Notes under the pieces: generated by a model
Seen by the model: the letters and a program-made list of their open reading frames with translations, nothing else
Told to the model about the DNA's origin: nothing
The model's database searches: none
Source of the DNA: Sandaracinus sp.
Lineage (GTDB): Bacteria > Myxococcota_A > Polyangia > Polyangiales > Houyiibacteriaceae
Assembly (NCBI GenBank): GCA_002699025.1
Contig: PABA01000076.1
Coordinates: forward strand, 1-47,689
Direction: 5' to 3'
DNA: 47,689 nt
Shown: positions 6,898 to 17,534 of the stretch, piece after piece
How positions within the stretch are numbered: position 1 is the stretch's first letter
How the letters are laid out: each line of letters begins with the position of its first letter
Position numbers and translations under genes: made by a program

Positions 6898-9555
6898 TCA
6901 GCGGCAGCTGAGAGGCTGGAAGTCGTCGCCACAGGCGGCCGCCGCCGAGGAGCGCTCGGCGACGCAGCCCGTGCCGGGACACCAGCCGCAGAAGGGGTCG
7001 ACGGCGCAGGACTCGCAGTCCGAGAAGCCCTCGCAGGGGGAGCAGGCGGTGCGGCTCCCGGCCCAGTCGGCCTCGCACTCGTCCATGCGCGCGTCGTTCA
7101 TGCAGCCCATGCCGGGGCACCAGCCGCAGCCGAAGAACTCGAGCGAGTTGCACTCGTCGCAGCTCTCGGCTGCTTCGCATTCGTCGAAGCAGACGGCCGC
7201 CTTCGGCGCACCGCCCGAGGTGGCGCGCGCGTTCGGCGCGAAGGCCGCCATCACGGCCTCGAGCTCGACGCCGATGGAGAGCGCGTCGGCCGTCCCGTCG
7301 CCATCCGTGTCGAGGTCCGGCGCGAGGCGCTCGGCGAGCGGCGCGAACCCTTCGAGCTCGTCGACCGAGAGCGCGTCGTCCCCGTTCGCGTCCATCATCG
7401 CGAGGGCGAGGCCGAGGCCCGCGCTCTCGCAGTCGGCCGGGCAGCCTTGGTCTCTCGCGAGGAGCAGCTCGAAGAGGTCCGCGAGCGGCACGAAGAGGCC
7501 GCCGCGGAGCGCGCTCGCCGGTACGGCACCGCCGAGGCGCGCCTCGAGGAACCACTCCCCGGCGTCGCCCTCGAGGCGGGCCCCCCGGAGCGGGAGCTCG
7601 ATGGGCGTGACGCCCTCGAAGAGCGGGACGCGCAGGACGAAGGTCTCGGCGTTCACGGTGAAGCCCGTCTCCCCGCTGGGGGCGCCCGTGAAGGTCGTCG
7701 GCGTCGTGCCCGGAGCGACCGCGTAGATGCCGCCGCCGGAGGGGTCGAGCGGCTCGGGCTCGCCCTCGTAGACGTCGAGGTCCACGGCGCCGCGCTCGCG
7801 CCGAGTCTGGAGCAGCAGGCGGAGCCGGCCGTCGTCCACGGCGCGCATCAGCGGGCGCGAGAGGGAGACGCCGAGGTCGTCGAAGAGCGCGACCACGTCG
7901 CCGAGGGCGGAGTCGAGCTCGCCGTCCCCGTCGAGATCCAGGCCGAGCGCGTCACGGGAGCGGGGCAGGCGCAGGTAGGAGACGACGTGGCGGTATTCGG
8001 CGTCCTCGCCGATGACGCTCATCCCGGCGTCGTCCTCGGGCTCGGCGGCGTCGCGGGGGCCGGCGTCCCGGAGCCAGAAGGGCGTGTCGTCGTCGTCCTC
8101 GTCGGGCTCGCCGTCGCCGCCCGAGCAGGCCGCGCCGAGCATGCAGAGGCCCGCGAGCAACGCCACGCCGCGCCGACGCCGAAGCGCGAGCAGGCCGAGC
8201 AGGAAGAGGAAGGGCAGCGCCAGGCCGCGCGCCGTGCCGCTGGCCGAGCAGCCGGTCGAAGCGACCGGATCGTCCGGGTCGGCGCCGCCCGGATCGACCG
8301 GGTCGGGCTCGGGCTCGACGGGGCTCGGCACGTAGGGCGCGGGGGCGACCGGCGCGGCCGTCCCGCAGAGGTACGAGGGGTAGGGCGTATCGCGGGTCAG
8401 GATGAGGGGAGGCGGCTCGCGTCCCCCCTCGTACCAGCCGGGTCCGCCGCAGAGTCGGTCGATGGCGCGGTAGGTCAGGGTGTAGTTGACGAAGTTGTCG
8501 GGTCGCTCCTCTTCCTGCTGGTCGATGAGGCAGCCCTCGTCTCCCTCTTCGCCTCCCCTGCGGCAGTAGTGGCCTTGGCGCTGGCTGCCGCGGGGGCAGC
8601 GCGTGGGGTTGTTCGAGACGACGGCGAAGTGCTCGCGGGCCGGCGTGAAGAGGCCGCCGCCCGAGTCGCCGCCGAGGATGTCGATGCGCGCCCGGGCCCA
8701 GAGGGGGGTGAGCTCGAGGAGGGGGGCGCTCTTGAACTTCATCGGCAGGCCGGCCGGGAAGCCGATGCCCAGGACCTCCGTGCCCACGGCGACGCTGGGG
8801 GGCTGACGCGGGTTCGCCATCACCGGCGCGGGCCCGTAGGGCTCGACGACGGGCTGCGGCGCGGTGGCGCTCGGGTCGCGCTTCAGCGTGAAGATCGTGA
8901 TGTCGTTCGAGTAGGCCCGCACCGAGCCGACGCTCGGGTTGTACTGGTGCGCGAGGACCTCGTGGCAGTAATAGACGTCGCGCTCCGTCACGATCGGCGG
9001 CACGGTCCCGCCGGTCTCCCCGCTGGGCAGCTCGTCCGCCGGGACGGCGGGCTCGCGATCGACCTCGCGCCAGTTGAAGACGACCATCGCGTTGTCGCAC
9101 CAGTCCTGGAGGCGCTCGAGGATCTCGGTACGTTCGGCTGCGGTCGGCTCCTCTTCGGGCGTGGGCACGCCGATGCAGTGGCCGGCCGTCGCGAAGAGGT
9201 TCCCGTCGAGGAGCGTGCCCGAGCAGTAGCCGACGCGCGGCTGGCAGAGGAAGGGCTGGTCATCGCAGAAGCCCTGCTCCCAGCGGGTGCTCCCCGTGGC
9301 GAGCTGGGCGTCCTGGGGCGTCGCCCGGAAGCCGAGCGAGCTCCGGCGCGCGAGCACGCCGATGTGACGCTGGCCGAAGGCCTGCAGGTCCGGGCTGACC
9401 TCGCGCCAGTCTTCGCGATCGTCCGCGCCCCAGATCGTCGCCTGCTCGGTGCCGGCGACGGGCTCGGGGCTGGCGCAGGCGCCGAGGAGGGCGGCCGCCG
9501 CGAGGGCGGGCAGGGCGCGTGGCATCCAGGTGGGGTCGTGGGGGTGTCGGTGCAC
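6898..9555 (-). CDS. Trypsin-like protease lipoprotein, MYXO-CTERM-like tail, fused to a second lipoprotein
   Basis: One 885-codon frame that reads like two proteins joined. Residues 1-27 are a signal with lipobox LLGAC (Cys27). Residues 60-370 are a chymotrypsin-fold protease: His126 in TAGHC, Asp218 in SNDIT, Ser298 in GGDSGGG. Residues 435-463 have the MYXO-CTERM layout: Cys436, hydrophobic helix, then four arginines. Normally that ends a protein, but the frame continues straight into a new lipoprotein-type leader with Cys477 in LGAAC. An Asp-rich region follows, with three EF-hand/dockerin-like loops (DLDGDGELDS, DANGDDALS, DTDGDGTAD) and two Cys-rich PSI-like modules (FFGCGWCPGMGC, FCGWCPGTGC). 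GTG at 9555 is chosen because GGAGG stands eight bases upstream; ATG at 9525 is the alternative. A lost stop codon, a sequencing error or a true fusion are all possible. Confidence 0.8.
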   Translation of the reverse strand: MHRHPHDPTWMPRALPALAAAALLGACASPEPVAGTEQATIWGADDREDWREVSPDLQAFGQRHIGVLARRSSLGFRATPQDAQLATGSTRWEQGFCDDQPFLCQPRVGYCSGTLLDGNLFATAGHCIGVPTPEEEPTAAERTEILERLQDWCDNAMVVFNWREVDREPAVPADELPSGETGGTVPPIVTERDVYYCHEVLAHQYNPSVGSVRAYSNDITIFTLKRDPSATAPQPVVEPYGPAPVMANPRQPPSVAVGTEVLGIGFPAGLPMKFKSAPLLELTPLWARARIDILGGDSGGGLFTPAREHFAVVSNNPTRCPRGSQRQGHYCRRGGEEGDEGCLIDQQEEERPDNFVNYTLTYRAIDRLCGGPGWYEGGREPPPLILTRDTPYPSYLCGTAAPVAPAPYVPSPVEPEPDPVDPGGADPDDPVASTGCSASGTARGLALPFLFLLGLLALRRRRGVALLAGLCMLGAACSGGDGEPDEDDDDTPFWLRDAGPRDAAEPEDDAGMSVIGEDAEYRHVVSYLRLPRSRDALGLDLDGDGELDSALGDVVALFDDLGVSLSRPLMRAVDDGRLRLLLQTRRERGAVDLDVYEGEPEPLDPSGGGIYAVAPGTTPTTFTGAPSGETGFTVNAETFVLRVPLFEGVTPIELPLRGARLEGDAGEWFLEARLGGAVPASALRGGLFVPLADLFELLLARDQGCPADCESAGLGLALAMMDANGDDALSVDELEGFAPLAERLAPDLDTDGDGTADALSIGVELEAVMAAFAPNARATSGGAPKAAVCFDECEAAESCDECNSLEFFGCGWCPGMGCMNDARMDECEADWAGSRTACSPCEGFSDCESCAVDPFCGWCPGTGCVAERSSAAAACGDDFQPLSCR

Positions 9556-10120
9556 GGGTCTCTCCTCCCGAGGTGTGGGAACACATGCGGGGACAACCTC
9601 GGAACACAGGTCTCCCCGGGGCCCGGCGGCGCGGATTAACAGACGTTAAAGATCCGAGCCGTGACCCTGTCGGGGGCGGGCGATGCGCGTGAACTCGACT
9701 TGCGTATCGCTCGCCCGGGGCAACGCCGTGGGGTGCGGTGACCCGGATCGGCGAAGCCGGAGAACACTTCCAGCAAGCCGCGTTCCGAACGGAAAAATGC
9801 GTACAGAAAGGCTCCTGATTCGCCTTTGACAGGTGTTACCCGGCGAGCGGTGGAGGCTCGAGTCTCCACATGACACCCAGTGTCGGCCCAAATTGGCGAC
9901 ACCACACCCCGGCGCCGTTCGCAGGCGTGATTCGGGTTCGCGAGAAGCCGCGCCGAGCGCGCGACCTCGGCCGGGCTCCTCTCGCCACGCTCGAGCACGG
10001 CCGCGGGGTCCGGTCGGCTCGGACCTCGCGTCCTTCGGGGGACGGCGACGATCCGAACGCCGCGAGCGGGCGTCGTCGCTTTCTTCGTCCCCGGGCGCCG
10101 ATTCCCTAGGCTCGCGGGCG
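9556..10120. other. 565-bp intergenic region between the protease and the MscS gene
   Basis: The two flanking genes diverge. The region is slightly less GC-rich than its surroundings. Short open frames inside it (for example 9870-10109) lack a ribosome-binding site or recognisable protein features. The only structure I see is a cluster of GACAC/GTGTC dyads at 9826-9903, listed separately. Confidence 0.6.
9826..9903. promoter_or_regulatory. Cluster of GACAC/GTGTC dyads and a TTGACA box
   Basis: TTGACA is at 9826-9831. A perfect dyad GACAC-CCA-GTGTC is at 9872-9884. An overlapping larger dyad, GTGTCGGCC to GGCGACAC, is at 9880-9903. Reuse of the same half-site suggests an operator. No clear -10 box stands 17 bp from TTGACA, so promoter assignment is weak. 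Confidence 0.35.
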
Positions 10121-11185
10121 ATGCTGGAGACGCTGCGCGAGCTGGTCGGCAACCGCTACGCCGTCGCGGGGCTGCTCGTCGTGGGCGGCCTCATCGGCGG
10201 GTGGATCGCCGCCTTCGTCATCGAGCGCACCGTCGGGGTGCTCGTGCGCCGCACGGAGACGGACCTCGACGACAAGATCATGGAGGCCCTGCACCGCCCG
10301 CTGGTGCTGAGCGTGGTGCTCTTCGGGCTCGCGCTCGCCGTGGACGTGCTGAAGATCCCCGACAAGCCGCACGCCTACACGATCAGCGCGCTCAAGACGG
10401 TGGCGATCTTCGTCTGGGCCCGGGCCGGGTTCCGCTCGGCGACGCTCTTCCTCCAGGTGCTCACGACGCGCGCCAAGAAGAACGACATCATCCAGCCGCG
10501 GACGCTGCCGGTCTTCGACATGGTCTTCAAGATCGTGATCGTCGGCGCCGCCGTGTACTTCATCTTCCTCGCCTGGAAGATCGATCTCACGGCCTGGCTC
10601 GCCTCCGCCGGCGTGGTCGGCATCGCCGTCGGTTTCGCGGCGAAGGACACGCTCGCGAACCTCTTCAGCGGGATCTTCATCGTCGCCGACGCGCCCTACA
10701 AGGTGGGCGACTACATCGTGCTCGACGGGGGCCTCCGCGGTCGCGTGACGAGCATCGGCATCCGCTCGACGCGCATCCTCACGCTCGACGACATCGAGAT
10801 CACGATCCCGAACGCGGTGATCGGCAGCTCGAAGATCATCAACGAGGCGGGCGGGCCGCAGGTGCACCAGCGCCTCGGCGTGACCGTGGACGCGGCCTAC
10901 GGCTGCGACATCGACCGGGTGCACGAGGTGCTCGGCGAGGTGGCCGAGGGCGTGCCGCACGTGCTGAAGGACCCGAAGCCCGTCGTGCGCTTCACCGCCT
11001 TCGGCGGCTCGGGCCTGACCCACGTGCTCTACGTGTGGATCGACGACGCGCACGTGCGCGAGAAGGTCGCCCACGAGCTGCACACGCGCATCTACAAGGC
11101 CTTCGAGGCCGCCGGCCTCGAGATCCCGTATTCGAAGCACGACGTGTACATCAAGGAGCAGCCTCCCCTCCGCGCGGCCAGCTGA
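10121..11185 (+). CDS. MscS-family mechanosensitive ion channel
   Basis: A 354-residue inner-membrane channel of the MscS family, which releases solutes on hypo-osmotic shock. Membrane helices are at about 13-35, 58-78, 88-112 and 132-152. The pore-lining TM3 region at 155-190 carries the conserved SAGVVGIAVGFAAKDTLANL pattern. The beta domain follows, with VGDYIVLDGGLRGRV, ILTLDDIEITIPNAVI and the C-terminal alpha/beta domain. The length is near that of small MscS/YnaI-type channels. ATG at 10121 fits the start of the first helix; upstream codons in this frame are Arg/Ser/Pro-rich and look non-coding. Confidence 0.93.
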   Translation: MLETLRELVGNRYAVAGLLVVGGLIGGWIAAFVIERTVGVLVRRTETDLDDKIMEALHRPLVLSVVLFGLALAVDVLKIPDKPHAYTISALKTVAIFVWARAGFRSATLFLQVLTTRAKKNDIIQPRTLPVFDMVFKIVIVGAAVYFIFLAWKIDLTAWLASAGVVGIAVGFAAKDTLANLFSGIFIVADAPYKVGDYIVLDGGLRGRVTSIGIRSTRILTLDDIEITIPNAVIGSSKIINEAGGPQVHQRLGVTVDAAYGCDIDRVHEVLGEVAEGVPHVLKDPKPVVRFTAFGGSGLTHVLYVWIDDAHVREKVAHELHTRIYKAFEAAGLEIPYSKHDVYIKEQPPLRAAS

Positions 11186-11308
11186 AGGGCGCGGACGCGC
11201 CGTTGCGCTGGCGGGGTCGGATGCCGCGTTCGCCCACGAGCGCAGGGCGGACCGCACGGGCCGTCGAGAGCCGAGGATGGCGAGCGGAAGACGCGCCCTC
11301 CCGTCCGT

Positions 11309-11362
11309 CGCCTTCCTTCGGAAGGCTCGACGCCGAAGGCAGTGAAACCCGGACCCCGGCGT
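11309..11362. repeat. Hairpin-containing dispersed repeat
   Basis: CCTTCC-TTC-GGAAGG at 11311-11325 is followed by CGACGCCGAAGGCAGTGAAA and CCCGGACCCC. The same design (hairpin, then a GCCGGAGGCGGCGGAACCC-like block) occurs at 12761-12893 and, inverted, at 12564-12678. It lies in the convergent gap after the MscS gene and could also act in termination. Confidence 0.55.
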
Positions 11363-11402
11363 CATGGGCGGCGCCGAAGACGACGGGCATGGCGCCGATC
11401 GC

Positions 11403-12500
11403 TCAGACGAGCGAGAGGCGCACCGGGAGCCGCTTCTGGCCCCAGTCGCCGGGGGGGCCCTCGATGACGCCGGCGAGGTGCTCGCCACAGCTCCTGCAGG
11501 CGCCGTCGTCGGTCAGGTTCCAGCGCGTGAGCCGGTACCAGTCGCGGCCGATGAGGACCTCGCCGCAGCCGGCGCAGTAGGTGCTCTGACCAGCCTCGTC
11601 GTGGACGTTGCCCGTGTAGACGTGGCGGAGGCCCTGGTCCTTCGCGATCGCCCGCGCGCGCTGGAGCGTGGCAGACGGCGTGCGGCCCTTGTCGCGCATC
11701 TTGTAGTCGGGGTGGAAGGCGCTGAAGTGGAGCGGCACGTCGGGGCCGAGCTCGTCGTGGATCCACTTGGTCATGCCGACGAGCTCCTCGGTGTCGTCGT
11801 TCTCACCGGGGATGAGCAGCGTCGTGATCTCGACCCAGGTGTCGCTCTCGTGGGCGAGCCACTGGAGCGTCTCGAGCACGGGCTTCAGCTCCGCCGAGCA
11901 GAGCTTCCGATAGAAGCCCTCGGTGAAGCCCTTGAGGTCGACGTTCGCGGCGTCGATGGGCCCGAAGAAGTCGGCGCGGGCCTGGGGCGTGACGTAGCCG
12001 GCGGTGACGGCGACCGTGCGCACGCCGCGCTCGCGGCAGGCGTGGGCCGTGTCGACGGCGTACTCGAGGAAGATGACGGGGTCGTTGTAGGTGAAGGCGA
12101 CCGAGCGGGCGCCGAGCTCGCGGGCGGCCTCGGCGATGGCGGCGGGGGGCGCCTGGTCCATGAGCCGGTCCATCTCGCGCGACTTCGAGATGTCCCAGTT
12201 CTGGCAGAACTTGCAGGTGAGGTTGCAGCCGGCGGTGCCGAAGCTGAGGACGGGCGTGCCGGGGAGGAAGTGGTTGAGGGGCTTCTTCTCGATCGGGTCG
12301 ACGCAGTAGCCGCTCGAGCGGCCGTAGGTGGTCAGCACGATCTCGTCGCCCTGGCGGGCGCGGACGAAGCAGAGGCCACGCTGGCCGTCGCGGAGAGTGC
12401 ATTCGCGGGGGCAGACGTCGCAGCGAATCTGCCCGTCGGGGAGGCGGGTGTAGTGGCGGCCGGGGAACGCGTCGGGCGCCGGGGCGGGGGAGTCGGACAT
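11403..12500 (-). CDS. amrS: AmmeMemoRadiSam system radical SAM enzyme
   Basis: A 365-residue radical SAM protein. The cluster-binding motif is Cys92-x3-Cys96-x2-Cys99 in GTAGCNLTCKFCQNW. It is preceded by a Cys-rich N-terminal segment (CDVCPRECTLRDGQRGLC) that is characteristic of the AmmeMemoRadiSam group and related to pyruvate-formate-lyase activases. The C-terminus carries a zinc-ribbon-like pair, CAGCG and CRSCG. The biochemical role of this three-protein system is not established to my knowledge. ATG at 12500 is preferred over GTG at 12518; neither has a strong ribosome-binding site. The gene diverges from the Memo and AMMECR1 genes across a 461-bp repeat-rich gap. Confidence 0.92.
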   Translation of the reverse strand: MSDSPAPAPDAFPGRHYTRLPDGQIRCDVCPRECTLRDGQRGLCFVRARQGDEIVLTTYGRSSGYCVDPIEKKPLNHFLPGTPVLSFGTAGCNLTCKFCQNWDISKSREMDRLMDQAPPAAIAEAARELGARSVAFTYNDPVIFLEYAVDTAHACRERGVRTVAVTAGYVTPQARADFFGPIDAANVDLKGFTEGFYRKLCSAELKPVLETLQWLAHESDTWVEITTLLIPGENDDTEELVGMTKWIHDELGPDVPLHFSAFHPDYKMRDKGRTPSATLQRARAIAKDQGLRHVYTGNVHDEAGQSTYCAGCGEVLIGRDWYRLTRWNLTDDGACRSCGEHLAGVIEGPPGDWGQKRLPVRLSLV

Positions 12501-12563
12501 CGGGCTCAACGTAGACACGCGTTCGGCGCTCGCTACCGGCCGGCGCCGGCGGCGGGCGCCGAA

Positions 12564-12678
12564 GGGGGTCGGGGTTCCGCCGCCTTCCGGCGGCCCTCGT
12601 CCGCTACGCGGACGAGGGGGTCGGGGTTCCGACGCCTCCCGGCGGCGGTCGTCCGCTACGCGGACGAGGGGGTCGGGG
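12564..12678. repeat. 52-bp direct repeat with hairpins
   Basis: Two full units and a partial third begin with GGGGGTCGGGG at 12564, 12616 and 12668. Each unit ends in a strong hairpin, first at 12596-12616 (CTCGTCCGC-TAC-GCGGACGAG), second at 12649-12667. Read on the other strand, the unit matches the block at 12761-12893, so the two arrays are inverted relative to each other. Confidence 0.75.
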
Positions 12679-12760
12679 AACTGGGCCGCGTCGGTTCACG
12701 TGCGCGGCCCGAAGAACCCGACGACCCACCACCACGATCCGACGGAGCCCAGTTCCCTGT

Positions 12761-12893
12761 CCCCCGCCTTCCGAAGGAAGGCCCGTCGCCGGAGGCGGCG
12801 GAACCCTGCCCCCCGCCTTCCGAAGGAAGGCCCGAAGGAAGGCCCGTCGCCGGAGGCGGCGGAACCCTGCCCCCCGCCTTCCGAAGGAAGGCC
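12761..12893. repeat. 49-bp direct repeat with CCTTCC-GAA-GGAAGG hairpins
   Basis: Units begin CCCCCGCCTTCC at 12761, 12810 and 12871. The last spacing is 61 because CGAAGGAAGGCC is duplicated inside the second unit. Each unit holds a 6-bp-stem hairpin and a GCCGGAGGCGGCGGAACCC block. Together with 12564-12678 it fills most of the gap between the divergent AmmeMemoRadiSam genes, which has no other gene. Confidence 0.75.
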
Positions 12894-12961
12894 CCCGCAG
12901 GAAGGCTTTGCTCACGGCGTTCGTTGCGGGGGGCGCCGGGCCTGCTTACCCGTGGGAGTCG

Positions 12962-13774
12962 ATGCGTTCCCGCCCCGCAGCCGTCGCCGGTCTCTTCTAT
13001 CCCGACGACCCCGCCACCCTCCACCGCGACGTCCGCCGCCTCCTCGACGCGGCGCGCCCCACAGACGCCACCCCCTCGGACGCCACCCCCTCGAACGCCG
13101 TGCCCAAGGCGCTCGTCGTGCCCCACGCTGGCTACGTCTACTCGGGTGCCCCCGCCGCCGCCGCCTACGCCCGCCTCGCCCCGGCCCGCGACCGCATCCG
13201 CCGCGTCGTCCTCCTCGGCCCGGCCCACCGCGTCCCCGTCCGCGGCCTCGCCGCGCCCACCGTCGACGCCTTCGAGACCCCCCTCGGCCCGGTCCCCCTC
13301 GAGCGCACCACCCTCGACGCCCTGGCGGCCCTCCCGCAGGTCACCCTCGACGACCGCGCCCACGCCGAGGAGCACAGCCTCGAGGTGCAGCTCCCCTTCC
13401 TCCAAGAGGTCCTCGGCGAGTTCGCGCTCCTCCCCTTCGCCGTGGGCGCCGCCTCCGCCGAAGAGGTCGCCGAGGTCCTCGCGCGCCTCTGGGGCGGCGA
13501 CGAGACGCTCATCCTCATCAGCTCGGACCTCTCCCACTTCCACGACGACGCCACGGCCCGCCGCCTCGACGCGGCGACCACCGCCGCCATCGAGGACCTC
13601 GCCCCCGAGCGCCTCGGCCGCGAGTCGGCCTGCGGCCGCGTCCCCCTCTCGGGCCTCCTCCTCCTCGCCCGCGAGCGCGGCCTGCAGGCCACCACCCTCG
13701 CCCTCTCCAACTCGAGCGACACGGTTGGCCCGCCCGATCGCGTCGTCGGCTACGGCGCCTATGCCTTCGCCTGA
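12962..13774 (+). CDS. amrB: AmmeMemoRadiSam system protein B (Memo family)
   Basis: A 270-residue protein of the Memo family, related in fold to class III extradiol dioxygenases. Visible signatures are AVAGLFYPDDPATL at the N-terminus, VVPHAGYVYSG with His55, LLGPAHRVPV, EEHSLEVQLPFL, SSDLSHF and the closing VVGYGAYAF. His55 and the histidines of EEHSLE and DLSHF match expected metal-site positions. ATG at 12962 starts exactly where family similarity begins. The gene overlaps the AMMECR1 gene by 14 bp in another frame, so the two are almost surely co-transcribed and coupled. Confidence 0.93.
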   Translation: MRSRPAAVAGLFYPDDPATLHRDVRRLLDAARPTDATPSDATPSNAVPKALVVPHAGYVYSGAPAAAAYARLAPARDRIRRVVLLGPAHRVPVRGLAAPTVDAFETPLGPVPLERTTLDALAALPQVTLDDRAHAEEHSLEVQLPFLQEVLGEFALLPFAVGAASAEEVAEVLARLWGGDETLILISSDLSHFHDDATARRLDAATTAAIEDLAPERLGRESACGRVPLSGLLLLARERGLQATTLALSNSSDTVGPPDRVVGYGAYAFA

Positions 13775-14378
13775 GCCCACGCCCCGCACCGAGGCCGCCC
13801 TCTCCGCCACGGACCGCCGCCTGCTCGACCTCGCCTACGCCTCCGTGGCCCACGCCGCGCGCACGGGCCGGCCGCTCCCGGTGAGCCTGGAGCGCGAGCC
13901 CGCCGCCCTCCGCGAGCTCGGCGCGAGCTTCGTCACCCTCCGGCACGGCCGCGACCTCCGCGGCTGCACCGGCATGGTGCAGGCCATCCGCCCGCTCGCC
14001 GTCGACGTCGCCGAGAACGCCGCCGCCGCCGCCCTCCGCGATCCCCGCTTCCCCGCGCTCCGCCCCGAGGAGCTCCCCGGCCTGAGCGTCTCCGTCAGCG
14101 TGCTCTCCCCGATGGAGCCCTTCCCCGTCGCGAGCGAGGCCGAGCTCCTCGCGAAGGTGCGCCCGGGCGTCGACGGCCTGATGCTCACCGAGGGCCCGCG
14201 CCGCGGCCTCTTCCTCCCCGCGGTCTGGGAGGAGGTCCCCGACCCGGCGACCTTCCTCGCGCACCTCCGGCGCAAGGCCGGCCTCCCCGCTGGCTGGTGG
14301 AGCCCCTCGCTCCAGGTGCACCGCTTCACCGTGCGGAAGATCGCCGGCCCCCCGCCCGCCGGCTGGCCCGCCCCCTGA
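13761..14378 (+). CDS. amrA: AmmeMemoRadiSam system protein A (AMMECR1 domain)
   Basis: A 205-residue protein with an AMMECR1 domain. The hallmark LRGCTG is at residues 66-71, followed by ALRDPRFPALRPEELPGLSV-type sequence, LMLTEGPRRGLFLPAVW and the C-terminal HLRRKAGLPAGWW. Bacterial and archaeal AMMECR1 proteins commonly stand beside Memo and a radical SAM gene, as here. The start at 13761 lies inside the Memo stop region. No catalytic mechanism is known to me. Confidence 0.92.
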   Translation: MPSPEPTPRTEAALSATDRRLLDLAYASVAHAARTGRPLPVSLEREPAALRELGASFVTLRHGRDLRGCTGMVQAIRPLAVDVAENAAAAALRDPRFPALRPEELPGLSVSVSVLSPMEPFPVASEAELLAKVRPGVDGLMLTEGPRRGLFLPAVWEEVPDPATFLAHLRRKAGLPAGWWSPSLQVHRFTVRKIAGPPPAGWPAP

Positions 14379-14468
14379 GCGCGGCTCGGACTCGGCCCGG
14401 CGTGGCACGCCGGAGCCGGATCCGAAGACGCGCCGGACCAGGCATCGGGTCGAGGCGCTCGGGGGTAC

Positions 14469-14489
14469 CGCGCTCAGAGCTCGCCGCGC

Positions 14490-14502
<13 letters not shown>
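14469..14502. repeat. 17-bp tandem duplication at the glgP stop
   Basis: CGCGCTCAGAGCTCGCC occurs twice in a row and duplicates the last codons and stop of glgP. The result is a second TGA downstream of the first. Confidence 0.7.
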
Positions 14503-17003
<2,501 letters not shown>

Positions 17004-17110
17004 GTGGGCTCCCCCTCCGGGAGAGCGACGGTACCACCGCGCGGGTGAGCGCTGGGCAACGAAGCGGCCGCGCGGGGGCCGGAACGGGGGCCGGAGCGAT
17101 GGCTCGCAGA

Positions 17111-17180
17111 GGCGCGTGCGGAGGCGGGGGCGGAGGCGCGTGCGGAGGCGCGTGCGGAGGCGCGTGCGGAGGCGGGAGCG
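17111..17180. repeat. 12-bp tandem repeat GGCGCGTGCGGA
   Basis: Six near-perfect units in the divergent gap between glgP and the DUF2288 gene. The 12-bp period leaves an open frame through it, but the sequence looks non-coding. Confidence 0.85.
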
Positions 17181-17198
17181 CGGTGGTACGCCCGGGCC

Positions 17199-17519
17199 AT
17201 GAGCGAGACGCGCGAGAGGCTGGCCGGCGAGCTGATGCCCACCGAGTGGAGGATGCTGGTGGACCACTTCCGGCGGGACGGGCTCTTTCTGGTGGACGGA
17301 ACGGTGGCGCTCCTCGACGTCGCCGTCGCGGTGGCGGACGACGCGAAGGACGCCGTGCAGGCGTGGATCGAGTCCGGGCAGCTGCGGCGGCCGACGCGCG
17401 AGGAGGCGGGGCGCTGGGAGAGCGAGGAGGGGAGCCAGTTCCTCGTCGTGATCGTGCAGCCCTTCGTGCTCGCGCAGCGGGTCGAGGACGTGCGCACCGA
17501 GGGCGGCGCCGAGGCCTGA
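17199..17519 (+). CDS. DUF2288 family protein
   Basis: A 106-residue soluble protein. The layout is that of DUF2288: an N-terminal LMPTEWRMLVDHFRRDGLFLV helix/strand unit, DVAVAVADDAKDAVQAWIESGQL in the middle, and a C-terminal hydrophobic strand LVVIVQPFVLAQ. No function is known for the family, and I see no catalytic motif. ATG at 17199 is the only good start; the repeat array lies just upstream. Confidence 0.85.
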   Translation: MSETRERLAGELMPTEWRMLVDHFRRDGLFLVDGTVALLDVAVAVADDAKDAVQAWIESGQLRRPTREEAGRWESEEGSQFLVVIVQPFVLAQRVEDVRTEGGAEA

Positions 17520-17534
17520 GCGCGGACCCCGGTA

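Noticed and set aside
6898-8166. Separate second lipoprotein gene starting at GTG 8166
   Set aside because: Not annotated separately: the frame is continuous, this GTG lacks a ribosome-binding site, and it would drop the arginines of the signal. It remains the main alternative for the fusion.
6733-9639. A 968-codon plus-strand frame
   Set aside because: It is the antisense shadow of the protease fusion gene, with low-complexity Gly/Ala/Arg/Glu composition and no motif.
9826-9854. Sigma-70 promoter at TTGACA
   Set aside because: No -10-like box at 16-18 bp; kept only as part of a possible regulatory cluster.
9870-10109. 79-codon ORF upstream of the MscS gene
   Set aside because: No ribosome-binding site, Arg/Pro/Ser-rich composition, and it spans the putative operator dyads.
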